A DNA stretch of 64,000 nucleotides, taken from Chryseobacterium sp. T16E-39. Lineage in GTDB: Bacteria > Bacteroidota > Bacteroidia > Flavobacteriales > Weeksellaceae. Of this stretch, positions 9,957-18,700 are shown piece after piece. The notes under the pieces are model-generated. The model ran no database searches. It worked only from the letters and a program-made list of their open reading frames with translations, and was not told the DNA's origin. The stretch is from assembly GCF_002216065.1 (NCBI RefSeq), contig NZ_CP022282.1, positions 2,852,001-2,916,000 on the forward strand, in the 5' to 3' direction. The position numbers were made by a program, and so were the translations under genes. Each line of letters begins with the position of its first letter. Positions within the stretch are counted from its first letter, which is position 1.

Positions 9957-10098
9957 AAGGAAAATATGTTATTAGATTATTTAAAAATCAAGATCAATCC
10001 TGTACTGTGACCTTCTTAAAATTGGAAATCTTAATTTTTAATTGGATATTGGCAGGCTAGGTTTATTATTCGTTTTTATGCCCTAAAAGTATAGAAAA

Positions 10099-10980
10099 TT
10101 AATTAATATCATCCCAAAAATCAAAATAATTGAACCATTGGAGCGGATATTTCTGAAGCATAGACTCCAGATTCTGCACATACGAGTTGAGCAGTCCCTG
10201 AGCATCACGTTTTTTTACCTGTGCCACCCGGGCATAAAGATGATAATGAAGATTTTTTTCTTTCATTACATATACATATACCACCGGAACCCCAAGCCTG
10301 GAAGCAATAAGAAATGGGCCTGCCGGGAATTTTGCAGTTTTTCCTAACAGCCCTGTTTCAAGAAACTTTGAACCTTCAAAATAACGGTCTCCTGTGAAAC
10401 AAATCAATTCATTATTTGATAGCGCTGTATTGATATCGAAAATATGGGACATATCATCTTTCACATAGATAAATTTGATATTACTTTTTTTCACAGCAAC
10501 ACTATCCATATACTCTTTAATCACCGTAACCTCCTGATCTGTAGTAACCAGATTAATCTGACAGTCAAAATCAATATCTGCAAAAAAATGCTCTGCAATT
10601 TCAAAGTTCCCGATATGGGCACTGATCAGAACCCCGCCTTTTTTCTCACTCAAAAGATCTTTAAGATTTTGAATCCCGTCAAATTCGTACGTAAAGCGGT
10701 TTCTAAGACCTACAGAAATGGCAGTCTTATCAATTAAAACTTTTCCGAAAATAAAATAACTTTTAAATACTGAAAGCTTAGATTTCCAAAAATTATATCC
10801 AAGCCTTTGGTTGAAATAATAAAAGATATACTGATTACTCTTTTTCAGGAATAGAAAGTAATAAGTGGCCACAAAATAAAGAACAAAATAAGAACTCTTA
10901 ATGCCGATATTTCTAATACAGTAGACAAATATTTTATATCCCAATATTGTCCCTTTAGACTTACCCTTCCATTTGTTCAT
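10099..10980 (-). CDS. LpxL/LpxM-like lysophospholipid acyltransferase family protein
   Basis: 293 residues. It has the HX4(D/E) acyltransferase signature HIGNFE at residues 122-127 after a basic, partly hydrophobic N-terminus (about 12-45) typical of inner-membrane-associated LpxL-type enzymes. Further family features are GDRYFEGS and FPAGPFLIASRLGVPVV. In flexirubin and aryl-polyene clusters an LpxL-like gene beside an ACP is usual. It may transfer a polyene acyl group from the ACP to its acceptor, though the acceptor is not known from sequence. It sits about 60 bp after the ACP gene. Confidence 0.85.
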   Translation of the reverse strand: MNKWKGKSKGTILGYKIFVYCIRNIGIKSSYFVLYFVATYYFLFLKKSNQYIFYYFNQRLGYNFWKSKLSVFKSYFIFGKVLIDKTAISVGLRNRFTYEFDGIQNLKDLLSEKKGGVLISAHIGNFEIAEHFFADIDFDCQINLVTTDQEVTVIKEYMDSVAVKKSNIKFIYVKDDMSHIFDINTALSNNELICFTGDRYFEGSKFLETGLLGKTAKFPAGPFLIASRLGVPVVYVYVMKEKNLHYHLYARVAQVKKRDAQGLLNSYVQNLESMLQKYPLQWFNYFDFWDDIN

Positions 10981-11039
10981 TGGTTATTTGTGCGACTTAT
11001 GTAGAATTTTATGTAAAAAAAATAAAGTTCAATCAATAG

Positions 11040-11294
11040 TTATGCGTTTTTATTAGCTATTTTTTCTTCAATAGTTGAGTAGAAATCATCAAATGTGATC
11101 ATCTTTTTAAAGTCTGCCTCACCCAATTTTACTCCGAAATTAGCTTCTATAATGACAACCATGTCAATATAATCCAAACTGTCCAAACCTAGTGTTGTTT
11201 TAAGGTTAGCGTCTTTGTTTATTTCATCGCTGTCTACCTCAAATTCATTTACTAAAAAATCATTAACGATAGCAACAATTTTTTCTCTTTCCAT
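11040..11294 (-). CDS. Acyl carrier protein
   Basis: 84 residues from the ATG at 11294. The open frame continues four codons upstream to a TTG, but MEREKIVAIV is the natural ACP beginning. The phosphopantetheine site is Asp38-Ser39-Leu40 in GLDSLDYIDMV, and the protein is acidic and helical as expected. It lies 4 bp after the ketosynthase gene and before the acyltransferase gene. It is most likely the dedicated carrier of the growing polyene chain and is separate from the housekeeping ACP. Confidence 0.9.
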   Translation of the reverse strand: MEREKIVAIVNDFLVNEFEVDSDEINKDANLKTTLGLDSLDYIDMVVIIEANFGVKLGEADFKKMITFDDFYSTIEEKIANKNA

Positions 11295-11298
11295 GTTT

Positions 11299-12519
11299 TT
11301 AATCAAATTTTTTTACAATTAATGCCGAATTCGTTCCCCCAAATCCGAAAGAATTGGACAAAAATACGTCAATTTTTTGATTTTTTGTTTTGGAGATTAA
11401 ATTTATCCTTTTTGCTTCTTCATCAGGATTTTCAAGATTAATGTTTGGCGCTATGAAATCATGCTGCATCATCAACATAGAGTAAATGACTTCACTGGCT
11501 CCTGCCATCCAGCATTCATGCCCCGTCATTGATTTTGTAGAGCTCACAGGAACCTCTTCCCCAAAAATTTCATAGATCGCTCTCGCTTCATTAGCATCTC
11601 CTATTGGAGTCGAAGTTGCGTGAGCATTGATATAGTCTATATCTTTTGCCTGTAATCCTGATTGCTTCAATGCCCTGTCCATTGCTAAGGCAGGACCATC
11701 AACATTTGGAGTTGAAATATGTCCGCCATTTGAAGAAAAACCATACCCGATGATTTCACCCAGGATAGGAGCTCCTCTCCTTTGTGCAGACTCCAGACTT
11801 TCGACAATTAAGGTTGCAGCACCTCCACTTGGTATTAATCCGTCTCTGGCTGAATCAAATGGTCTTGATGCTTTTTCAGGGTGATCTTCTCTTGCAGAAA
11901 ATACCCCTAATCCATCAAAACTCGCCATTGAATATTTATTCGTTTCCTGCGCTCCACCACATATAATCATCTCCTGCAATCCGCTTTTGATCATCAAATA
12001 AGCCAATCCCAAAGAATGAGACCCACTTGCACAAGCAGCACTGATCGTAAGATTGATTCCTTTCAGCTTAAATATTGTAGAAAGGTTCATGGTAACCGTA
12101 GAGTTCATTGACTTAAAAATGGCTCCTGACCCCATTAAGGTCGTATCCTTCTTCTCCCTTGCAATATCAATTGCTTCCACTACAGCCTGAGATACACTGT
12201 CATTTCCATATAAAATACCCACTTCATGCAGATCAAGAAAATCTTCTTCAATTTGGGCCTGCTTCAAAGCATCAACGGTAGCGAGGTAAGCATATTCGCT
12301 TTCTTCCCCCATACTTACACGCTGTCTTCTGTTGAGAAGTCCTTTAAGATCCGGCTTGGGAACTTGTCCCGTTAATCCCGACCTATACCCAAAATCTTTT
12401 CTTTCCTGTTCAAGAACAATACCTGATTTTCCTTGATATAGGGATTCCTTCACCTCTTCTAATGAAGTTCCGATGCAAGAATAAATTCCCATTCCGGTAA
12501 TTACAACCCTATTTTCCAT
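11299..12519 (-). CDS. Beta-ketoacyl-[ACP] synthase, FabF/KS type
   Basis: 406 residues of the thiolase-fold condensing family. The complete Cys-His-His triad is visible: Cys163 in AACASGSHS, His300 in NAHATSTPIGD and His334 in SMTGHECWMAG, with Lys329 before the last motif. It is therefore an active condensing enzyme and not a chain-length-factor-like partner. It is transcribed with FabG (18 bp upstream) and ACP (4 bp downstream). The predicted role is polyene chain extension from a 4-coumaroyl-type starter on the ACP. Confidence 0.9.
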   Translation of the reverse strand: MENRVVITGMGIYSCIGTSLEEVKESLYQGKSGIVLEQERKDFGYRSGLTGQVPKPDLKGLLNRRQRVSMGEESEYAYLATVDALKQAQIEEDFLDLHEVGILYGNDSVSQAVVEAIDIAREKKDTTLMGSGAIFKSMNSTVTMNLSTIFKLKGINLTISAACASGSHSLGLAYLMIKSGLQEMIICGGAQETNKYSMASFDGLGVFSAREDHPEKASRPFDSARDGLIPSGGAATLIVESLESAQRRGAPILGEIIGYGFSSNGGHISTPNVDGPALAMDRALKQSGLQAKDIDYINAHATSTPIGDANEARAIYEIFGEEVPVSSTKSMTGHECWMAGASEVIYSMLMMQHDFIAPNINLENPDEEAKRINLISKTKNQKIDVFLSNSFGFGGTNSALIVKKFD

Positions 12520-12537
12520 CTTTTCTTATTCTATTGA

Positions 12538-13269
12538 TTATGAGTAAATACCGCCATTAATATTAATCACTTCCCCTGTAATGTAAGAAGATTTCTTTGA
12601 AGCCAGAAATGCAACCAGTTCGGCCACTTCTTCTGCTTCTCCAAATCTGTTGGCAGGGATCATCGCTTTTAATTCATCTTCATTAAACTCCTGCGTCATA
12701 TCTGTTCTGATAAATCCCGGAGCTACAGCATTTACGGTTATATTTCTTTTAGCAACTTCTTGCGCCAGTGCTTTTGTAGCACCCACCACAGCACCTTTTG
12801 CAGCAGAATAATTGGTTTGCCCGGCAGTTCCTTTTACTCCGGAAACTGAAACCATATTGATAATCCTACCATATTTGTTACGTAACAATTTCTGAATAAA
12901 GAAGTTGGTTACATTGAAAAATCCATTTAAACTGGTATTGATCACACTGTTCCAGTCTTCATTTTTCATCCACATAAACAAACCGTCTCTTGTAATCCCG
13001 GCATTGTTTACAATAACCTCAACAAGTGCATCGGCATTATTTTCCTGCCAATCTCCCAGTACTTTCAGGGTTTCTTCAGAATTACCTACGTCAAATTTAA
13101 GAATCTCTCCCGTTGCACCAAGCTCTACAACTTTTGCCAGCGTCTCTTTTGCAGCGGCTTCATTCGATGTATAGTTAATCAGTATATGATAGTTTTTTTC
13201 CTCCGCTAGCTTTATACAGATCGCTCTTCCAATACCTCTGGAGCCTCCTGTTACAATTGCACATTTCAT
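12538..13269 (-). CDS. fabG: 3-oxoacyl-[ACP] reductase, FabG-like SDR
   Basis: 243 residues, the usual FabG length. It has the Rossmann motif TGGSRGIGRA, the NNAG motif at about 88-91, and the catalytic Ser141, Tyr154 and Lys158 (YSAAK). The C-terminus is of the TGEVININGG type. It reduces 3-oxoacyl-ACP with NADPH after each ketosynthase step. Its place between the WG-repeat and ketosynthase genes points to a dedicated copy for the pigment pathway. No matching dehydratase is present in this window. Confidence 0.9.
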   Translation of the reverse strand: MKCAIVTGGSRGIGRAICIKLAEEKNYHILINYTSNEAAAKETLAKVVELGATGEILKFDVGNSEETLKVLGDWQENNADALVEVIVNNAGITRDGLFMWMKNEDWNSVINTSLNGFFNVTNFFIQKLLRNKYGRIINMVSVSGVKGTAGQTNYSAAKGAVVGATKALAQEVAKRNITVNAVAPGFIRTDMTQEFNEDELKAMIPANRFGEAEEVAELVAFLASKKSSYITGEVININGGIYS

Positions 13270-13284
13270 GTCTTAGTGTTAGTT

Positions 13285-14391
13285 TTAATTATGAAAAAGT
13301 TCTGCATTGTAGAACCATTTATTTCCTAATAAATTTCCTTTTGTATCTAAAAACCCCCATTTACCAGATTTTTTTACTCTTGAAACTCCATTATTAAATC
13401 CCTTATTCTTTTCATTAAACCCAAAGCTCACAGAGATCTCATAATCCATTGGAATTACCACTTTCCCTGTGGTGTCAATGAATCCCCAGTTCTTTCCCTT
13501 TACGGCGGCAAGATTATCATTACTAAAAACCTCTGCATCACTATACATAGGCTCTATAACATAATTTCCTTCTTTATTTATATATCCCCATTTGCCTCCT
13601 TCGAATACAGGAGCTAAATTCTGATTAAAAGCTCTTGCTTTGGCAAACTTTGGTTCTATGATCCATTTCCCGGTTTTATCAACAAACCCTACCTTCCCAT
13701 TTCTTTTAGCATAGGTAAGTGTCTGATTTCCAAAATCCCATATTTTATCCGCTCCTTCTACCACAGTAAATACACTTCCATCAATAACGCCATATGCTTT
13801 TTCTTTTTGCGCCCACGTTACCCCATTCACATATTCTCCAACATCTTTATATTCTACAGGAACGATCACCTTTCCATTGGTATCAATGATTCCCCACATT
13901 CCATTTTGTGATGCTCTCGCATATCCATTTTGAAAAGGCTTGATCACGTCATATTCTGCACGGATGGTCACTTTTCCTGCCTTATCAAATGCACCAACCT
14001 TATTTCCAACTTTCATGAAAGCTACTCCACTGGTAAAGTCATAAATTTTATCAGAATAAGGCATCGTCTGTTTTTCACCTTTTTTATCAATGTAAAACCA
14101 AGCCCCGTCACGTTCCACAGCGCAAAAGCCATCATTAAAATCCCTTGTTCTCGAAAATGATGGTTCTATAACCATTTTACCGTCCTTACCGATAAACCCC
14201 CAGCTGTCTTTTATCTTTACTGCAGCTAATCCATCTGAGAAATCTTTTGCGGCATCATAATTGGGCTGAATACTATAATTCCCCGATTTATCTATATATC
14301 CTATTTTGGCTTTTTCTTTTACTAAAGCCAACTCCTGAGCAAATACACTTTGGCCCAGGATCATTAATGAAATAACTAATATTTTTTTCAT
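13285..14391 (-). CDS. WG-repeat protein, secreted
   Basis: 368 residues. A signal peptide (MKKILVISLMILGQSVFAQ) is followed by about nine WG (KWGFID / GKWGYINKEG-like) repeats of about 35-40 residues over the whole length. WG repeats form beta-rich scaffolds of unknown binding partner. Its start codon overlaps the stop of the ammonia-lyase gene (ATGA, 4 bp), so it is translated in the pigment operon. A role in placing or exporting the pigment in the envelope is possible but not shown. Confidence 0.8.
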   Translation of the reverse strand: MKKILVISLMILGQSVFAQELALVKEKAKIGYIDKSGNYSIQPNYDAAKDFSDGLAAVKIKDSWGFIGKDGKMVIEPSFSRTRDFNDGFCAVERDGAWFYIDKKGEKQTMPYSDKIYDFTSGVAFMKVGNKVGAFDKAGKVTIRAEYDVIKPFQNGYARASQNGMWGIIDTNGKVIVPVEYKDVGEYVNGVTWAQKEKAYGVIDGSVFTVVEGADKIWDFGNQTLTYAKRNGKVGFVDKTGKWIIEPKFAKARAFNQNLAPVFEGGKWGYINKEGNYVIEPMYSDAEVFSNDNLAAVKGKNWGFIDTTGKVVIPMDYEISVSFGFNEKNKGFNNGVSRVKKSGKWGFLDTKGNLLGNKWFYNAELFHN

Positions 14392-15914
14392 GCTTCTGTA
14401 TTTTTAAGATATTGCTTTACTTTTTCCAGATAAGGATACATCACCATATCATCAGAGAAAGCCGGTATTATTTTTCTAATATCTTCATACAGCTTCTTTG
14501 TAGGTGTCGACACTTTATCCTGGAAACCAAGATATTCAATAGCCTGAACAACAGTAATTGCCTCTATACTTAACACTTCAAAAGCATTTTCTATTACTTT
14601 TCTGCAAATAACAGCAGCATTGGTCCCCATGCTTACAATATCCTGATTATCATTATTATTGGGAATACTGTGAACATACATTGAATTGGATAACATCTGG
14701 CTTTCAGCAGTTGTAGACGTTGCTGTAAACTGCACTCCCTGCATCCCAAAATTAAATCCTAATTTACCTAAATTAACAAAAGGCGGTAAAATTTCATTGA
14801 TCTTGGAGTTCAGAAGATAATTAAGCTGTCTTTCTGCAAGCATTGTTAATTTTGTTACCACTAATTTTAGCTTATCCATCTCCAATGAGATATAATCTCC
14901 ATGGAAATTTCCGCCATGATAAACATGCTGATCTTCAACGTTAATGATCGGATTATCATTTGCGGAATTCACCTCATTTTCAAGCACTTCTTCCGTGTAT
15001 TCCAGAGTATCCAATACCGGACCTAAGATCTGAGGAACACATCTTAATGAATAATATTCCTGAACTTTTTCTTTAAATACTTTTTCCTGTTCTTCGAAGT
15101 GAGTATATAGATGATCTTCTCTTTTTCGGATCAATTTACTATCGGATAAATGGGCACGCATTTTTTCTGCGATCTTTTGCTGGCCATGGTGTCTTTTGGT
15201 TCCATTTAATACCTCTGAGAAATGATCATCATAAGCCTGAACAATTTCATTGATCGCACAGGAAAGCTGCACTGATATTTCCGTAAGCTGATTGGCTTTA
15301 TATGCATTAACAGCTCCGATACCAGACATCACTGAAGTTCCGTTCATTAGAGCAAGACCTTCACGAATTTCAACTTTTATCGGCTGCAACCCTTCAGTTT
15401 CAAAAACTGCTTGTGTCGATTTCCTCTCTCCTTTATAAAATACCTCACCTTCTCCGATTAATACCAATGCTAAATGAGCTAACTGAACTAAATCACCACT
15501 CGCACCAACTCCTCCATGCTCAAAAACCAACGGTGTAATATCCCTGTTTATTAATTCTTTAAGTAAATAAATTACAGAACTATGAACCCCAGATTTACCA
15601 AGAGATAAGGTATTAAGTCTTGCCAACATACAAGCCTTAACTTCTGAAGCAGGTAACGGAGTTCCGATTCCTGAAGAATGGCTTCTTATCAGATTATATT
15701 GAAGCTGATGAGTATCCTCATCACTTATTTTAAATTGAGCCATCGGCCCAAAACCTGTATTTACACCATAAATTATCTTATTCTTTGAAAACTCCTTTAA
15801 AAACTGAAAGCTTTCTTCAACTCTTGTTAAAAGTGCATCATCCAGTTCTATTTTTTCATTTTCAATAATAATTTTTTGAAAATCCCTCAGTGTTAAAAAG
15901 TTGTCTATTTTCAT
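14388..15914 (-). CDS. tal: Tyrosine ammonia-lyase (HAL/PAL/TAL family)
   Basis: 508 residues. The MIO cofactor tripeptide Ala138-Ser139-Gly140 lies in GGVGASGDLVQLAHLAL, and the catalytic Tyr is in YGVNTGFGP. The selectivity-loop region reads IRSHSSGIG. This is histidine-lyase-like on paper, but it is the same motif I remember in the Flavobacterium johnsoniae tyrosine ammonia-lyase, which the rest of the protein closely follows. The expected reaction is L-tyrosine to 4-coumarate plus ammonia, giving the aryl starter of flexirubin. It is the first gene of the minus-strand pigment operon and divergent from the halogenase-like gene. Histidine ammonia-lyase is the alternative, but no other hut genes are near. 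Confidence 0.88.
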   Translation of the reverse strand: MKIDNFLTLRDFQKIIIENEKIELDDALLTRVEESFQFLKEFSKNKIIYGVNTGFGPMAQFKISDEDTHQLQYNLIRSHSSGIGTPLPASEVKACMLARLNTLSLGKSGVHSSVIYLLKELINRDITPLVFEHGGVGASGDLVQLAHLALVLIGEGEVFYKGERKSTQAVFETEGLQPIKVEIREGLALMNGTSVMSGIGAVNAYKANQLTEISVQLSCAINEIVQAYDDHFSEVLNGTKRHHGQQKIAEKMRAHLSDSKLIRKREDHLYTHFEEQEKVFKEKVQEYYSLRCVPQILGPVLDTLEYTEEVLENEVNSANDNPIINVEDQHVYHGGNFHGDYISLEMDKLKLVVTKLTMLAERQLNYLLNSKINEILPPFVNLGKLGFNFGMQGVQFTATSTTAESQMLSNSMYVHSIPNNNDNQDIVSMGTNAAVICRKVIENAFEVLSIEAITVVQAIEYLGFQDKVSTPTKKLYEDIRKIIPAFSDDMVMYPYLEKVKQYLKNTEA

Positions 15915-15964
15915 TAATCAGAAGTAATAATAGATAATTTTATAAAATATTAATTAATTGTCAC

Positions 15965-15983
15965 TAATTTTGCGGCAAAGATA
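15965..15983. promoter_or_regulatory. Overlapping divergent -7 boxes (TAL operon / halogenase-like gene)
   Basis: TAATTTTG at 15965-15972 fits the Bacteroidetes -7 consensus TAnnTTTG for the plus-strand flavoenzyme gene. TATCTTTG, read on the minus strand from 15983 to 15976, fits it for the ammonia-lyase operon. The two boxes are only three bases apart, so polymerase binding for the two directions should interfere. For the minus promoter a TTTG is found at 16011-16008 with a rather long 24-bp spacer. Confidence 0.5.
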
Positions 15984-16012
15984 GAAGTTATTATTAAAAT
16001 AAAAAATCAAAG

Positions 16013-17266
16013 ATGGGTAAAGAGTTTGTTGATGTTCTTGTAATAGGTGCCGGACCTTCAGGATGCGTATCTTCCTCATACTTAAAGAAGAACAACATTA
16101 ACGTAAAGGTTGTTGAAAAAACCAAATTCCCAAGATTAGTCGTTGGCGAAAGCCTAATTCCCAGGGTAATGGATCATTTCGATGAAGCCGGGCTTTTCCC
16201 TGCTTTGGACAAAATGAACTTTGAGAAGAAGCTGGGTGCCCGTTTCTTACGAGGTGACGAAGTCTGCCTATTTGATTTTAGCGATAAATTTGGAAGTGGC
16301 TGGGACTGGACCTGGCAGGTTCCAAGAGCTGATTTTGATCATACACTAGCTAATGAAGTCATCAATAAAGGTATTGATCTGGAATTTGAAACAGAAGTCA
16401 TTGATATCCAATTTGAAGGAACAAATTCTGTAACCACTGTAAAAAATAAGAACGGAGAAACAAAAGAGATCCATGCAAAATTTGTTATTGATTCCAGTGG
16501 ATATGGCAGGGTTTTGCCCCGTTTACTGGATTTGGAAAAACCATCAAAACTATCTCCGCATTCCGCCATTTTCTCCCATGTGAAAGACATCAACAGGGAA
16601 GAGGGAACAGAAGGTACTTTAATTTCCTTTGACATCATTGAAACAGAAGTATGGCTGTGGGTCATCCCTTTTTCAAATGGAAACACCAGTGTCGGAATTG
16701 TAGGACCTACTGATTATATCGAAAAGTTGGCAGAAAATGGAGACACAGCAGAAGCACTTAGAAAAGCCATATCACTTTCCGATTATTATGTAAAACGTTT
16801 CGGAAATATTGACTTTCTTTTTGAACCCAGACATCTGAAAGATTATTCCTGTTCTGTTAAAAGTTTATTCGGTGATGGATTTGCACTGACAGGAAATGCC
16901 TCTGAATTCTTAGATCCTGTTTTTTCATCAGGAATGGCTTTCGCCACAGAATCAGGAATGTTGGCTGCAAAGCTGGCGATCAGACAATTAAATGGAGAAT
17001 CCATAGACTGGCAAAAAGAATATGCAGATTATATATTATATGGAGTAGATGTATTTACGACCTATGTAAAAGAGTGGTACACCGGAAATCTTCAGGAATT
17101 ATTCTTCCATCAGCCAGAAAATCCTGATGTCAAAAAGAAAATATGTGCAGTTCTAGCAGGCTATGTGTGGGATAAGGATAATCCTTTTGTGAAGAAACAT
17201 GACACCGTGATAAAAAATCTTGCTAATCTGATTAAAACAGAAAAACAACAGCAAGAATTACAATAA
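16013..17266 (+). CDS. Flavin-dependent monooxygenase/halogenase-like oxidoreductase
   Basis: 417 residues. It has the GxGxxG FAD fold (IGAGPSGCVSSSYLKK, Glu at about 35) and the motif FPRLVVGESLIPR shared with CndH/CmlS-type halogenases and related monooxygenases. A WxWxIP motif (VWLWVIP, about residue 213) is taken as a halogenase hallmark, and the family D-P motif is DPVFSSGMAFATESG. In flexirubin loci such an enzyme is expected to hydroxylate (or chlorinate) the aryl ring. Sequence alone does not separate these. It diverges from the ammonia-lyase operon and ends at a terminator shared with the ligase gene. Confidence 0.82.
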   Translation: MGKEFVDVLVIGAGPSGCVSSSYLKKNNINVKVVEKTKFPRLVVGESLIPRVMDHFDEAGLFPALDKMNFEKKLGARFLRGDEVCLFDFSDKFGSGWDWTWQVPRADFDHTLANEVINKGIDLEFETEVIDIQFEGTNSVTTVKNKNGETKEIHAKFVIDSSGYGRVLPRLLDLEKPSKLSPHSAIFSHVKDINREEGTEGTLISFDIIETEVWLWVIPFSNGNTSVGIVGPTDYIEKLAENGDTAEALRKAISLSDYYVKRFGNIDFLFEPRHLKDYSCSVKSLFGDGFALTGNASEFLDPVFSSGMAFATESGMLAAKLAIRQLNGESIDWQKEYADYILYGVDVFTTYVKEWYTGNLQELFFHQPENPDVKKKICAVLAGYVWDKDNPFVKKHDTVIKNLANLIKTEKQQQELQ

Positions 17267-17303
17267 AAAAAAGCGGTCCGACTATTGAGGCCGCTTTTTT
17301 ATT
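17265..17303. terminator. Bidirectional terminator
   Basis: A stem AAAAGCGG / CCGCTTTT with A-rich 5' and T-rich 3' flanks sits between the convergent genes ending at 17266 (+) and 17321 (-). Either strand gives a GC stem followed by at least five T. Confidence 0.85.
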
Positions 17304-17320
17304 ATGATTTATATCGTTTT

Positions 17321-18613
17321 TTATCTTAAATCGATAAAGGTAATAGGTTTCCTACTGTTTGGATTATGAACAATTTTAGATAAAGTCTCCAATTCTATAA
17401 TTTCAATCTTCGGACTCACCCGTAGTTTTGCACGAAAATGATCCCGGACTTCATTAACAAAAGTCTCAGGTTCAGCATCTGTACTTACCTTAATAATGAT
17501 TTCATCCAATCCAATTTCATTAGACTGAATAACAATCTGAAAGCATTGTAGATTATTAAAATCATTTAAAATATCATTCATGGCAGGTGGATACAAAGTA
17601 GTCCCCTTATATTTGATCATCTGTTGCTTTCTCCCAATCACAGGACCAAGCCGCATCGTATTTCTGCCACATTTACAGGCTTCATAATGAGCTTTTACAA
17701 TATCCCCTGTTTTAAATCTGAGTAAAGGAATCGCCTCAACCCCAAGAGTCGTAATCGTTAATTCACCACTTTCACCTTCTTTTACGTGATTTCCTTCATC
17801 ATCAAGAATCTCAGTAATAATTAATTCTGGATGATGATGTCCCCCAATCTGGAATTCGCATTCTGTAAAAGCAGTACTCATTTCCGTCGAAGCATAAGTA
17901 GAGAATAATTTGATATCCCATTTTTCCTTAATTTTCTGGGAAAGAATATTATCTGTGAAATCCTGATTTTTTATACTTTCTCCAATACAAACAGCTCCAT
18001 AAATGCTGGAGTTTTTGTAATCCAATCCATGTTTTTCAGCATAGTCGATCATTTTCAATAAAAAAGAAGGAACCGTAATCAGGTATTTGGGCTGATATCT
18101 GAAGATCGAGTCCCATTGCAATTCCGGAATCCCGGGACCCATTCTTACTACGCTCGCTCCCATTTTTCTTAATCCTAAAAAATAAGCCAGCCCAGCCATA
18201 AATCTTTTATCGATCGTGGTGATCATCTGCACCACATCTCCTCTTTGTATTCCGGCGCACGCAAAAGAGATCGCTTCATTATAAGCCAATCTTTCAAGAT
18301 CAAGATCTGACAGTCCAAAAGTAACCGGATCCCCCAAAGTTCCCGAAGTAGTACTATAATCTACAATTTTGTTTGGGGGAATACAGAAAAAATCATGATT
18401 ATGCTGTTGCAAATCATTCTTTGTGGTTGTAGGGATCTTCTTTAAATCTTCTAAAGATTGGATATCATCAATACTGATATTATTTTCTTTAAATAATTTC
18501 TGATAAAATGGCGAGTTATTTTCAAGATAAATTAGCAGTTCCTGAAGTTTTCCCTCTTGAAACCTTTTAATCTCCTGAAGGTCTGATTTTTCAATTGACG
18601 GATAGAAGTCCAA
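17321..18613 (-). CDS. Phenylacetate-CoA ligase-like AMP-forming enzyme
   Basis: 430 residues of the PaaK-like ANL family. It shows the P-loop-like TTSGTLGDPVTFG, the motif YASTE and LLRFKTGDIV. The C-terminal lid domain (about 335-430) is MIKYKGTTLYPPAM onward. The expected reaction is ATP-dependent activation of an aryl acid, most simply 4-coumarate from the ammonia-lyase, for loading on CoA or ACP. The first possible codon is TTG at 18613; no ATG lies in frame near it. A TAAATTTG box ends 20 bp upstream, so TTG seems the true start. It is a single gene opposite the halogenase-like gene. Confidence 0.82.
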   Translation of the reverse strand: MDFYPSIEKSDLQEIKRFQEGKLQELLIYLENNSPFYQKLFKENNISIDDIQSLEDLKKIPTTTKNDLQQHNHDFFCIPPNKIVDYSTTSGTLGDPVTFGLSDLDLERLAYNEAISFACAGIQRGDVVQMITTIDKRFMAGLAYFLGLRKMGASVVRMGPGIPELQWDSIFRYQPKYLITVPSFLLKMIDYAEKHGLDYKNSSIYGAVCIGESIKNQDFTDNILSQKIKEKWDIKLFSTYASTEMSTAFTECEFQIGGHHHPELIITEILDDEGNHVKEGESGELTITTLGVEAIPLLRFKTGDIVKAHYEACKCGRNTMRLGPVIGRKQQMIKYKGTTLYPPAMNDILNDFNNLQCFQIVIQSNEIGLDEIIIKVSTDAEPETFVNEVRDHFRAKLRVSPKIEIIELETLSKIVHNPNSRKPITFIDLR

Positions 18614-18632
18614 TGGTTTTATTTTTATGGAA

Positions 18633-18640
18633 CAAATTTA
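18633..18640 (-). promoter_or_regulatory. -7 box TAAATTTG upstream of the ligase gene
   Basis: A perfect TAnnTTTG match on the minus strand. With a start site about 7 bp downstream, the 5' UTR would be only about 12 nt, which supports the TTG start at 18613. No -33 TTTG is visible at the usual distance. Confidence 0.45.
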
Positions 18641-18700
18641 TTCAATTAAAATTAAAAGATTGAATGATTAAAAGATTAAAAAATGAAACCGCTCCTAATT

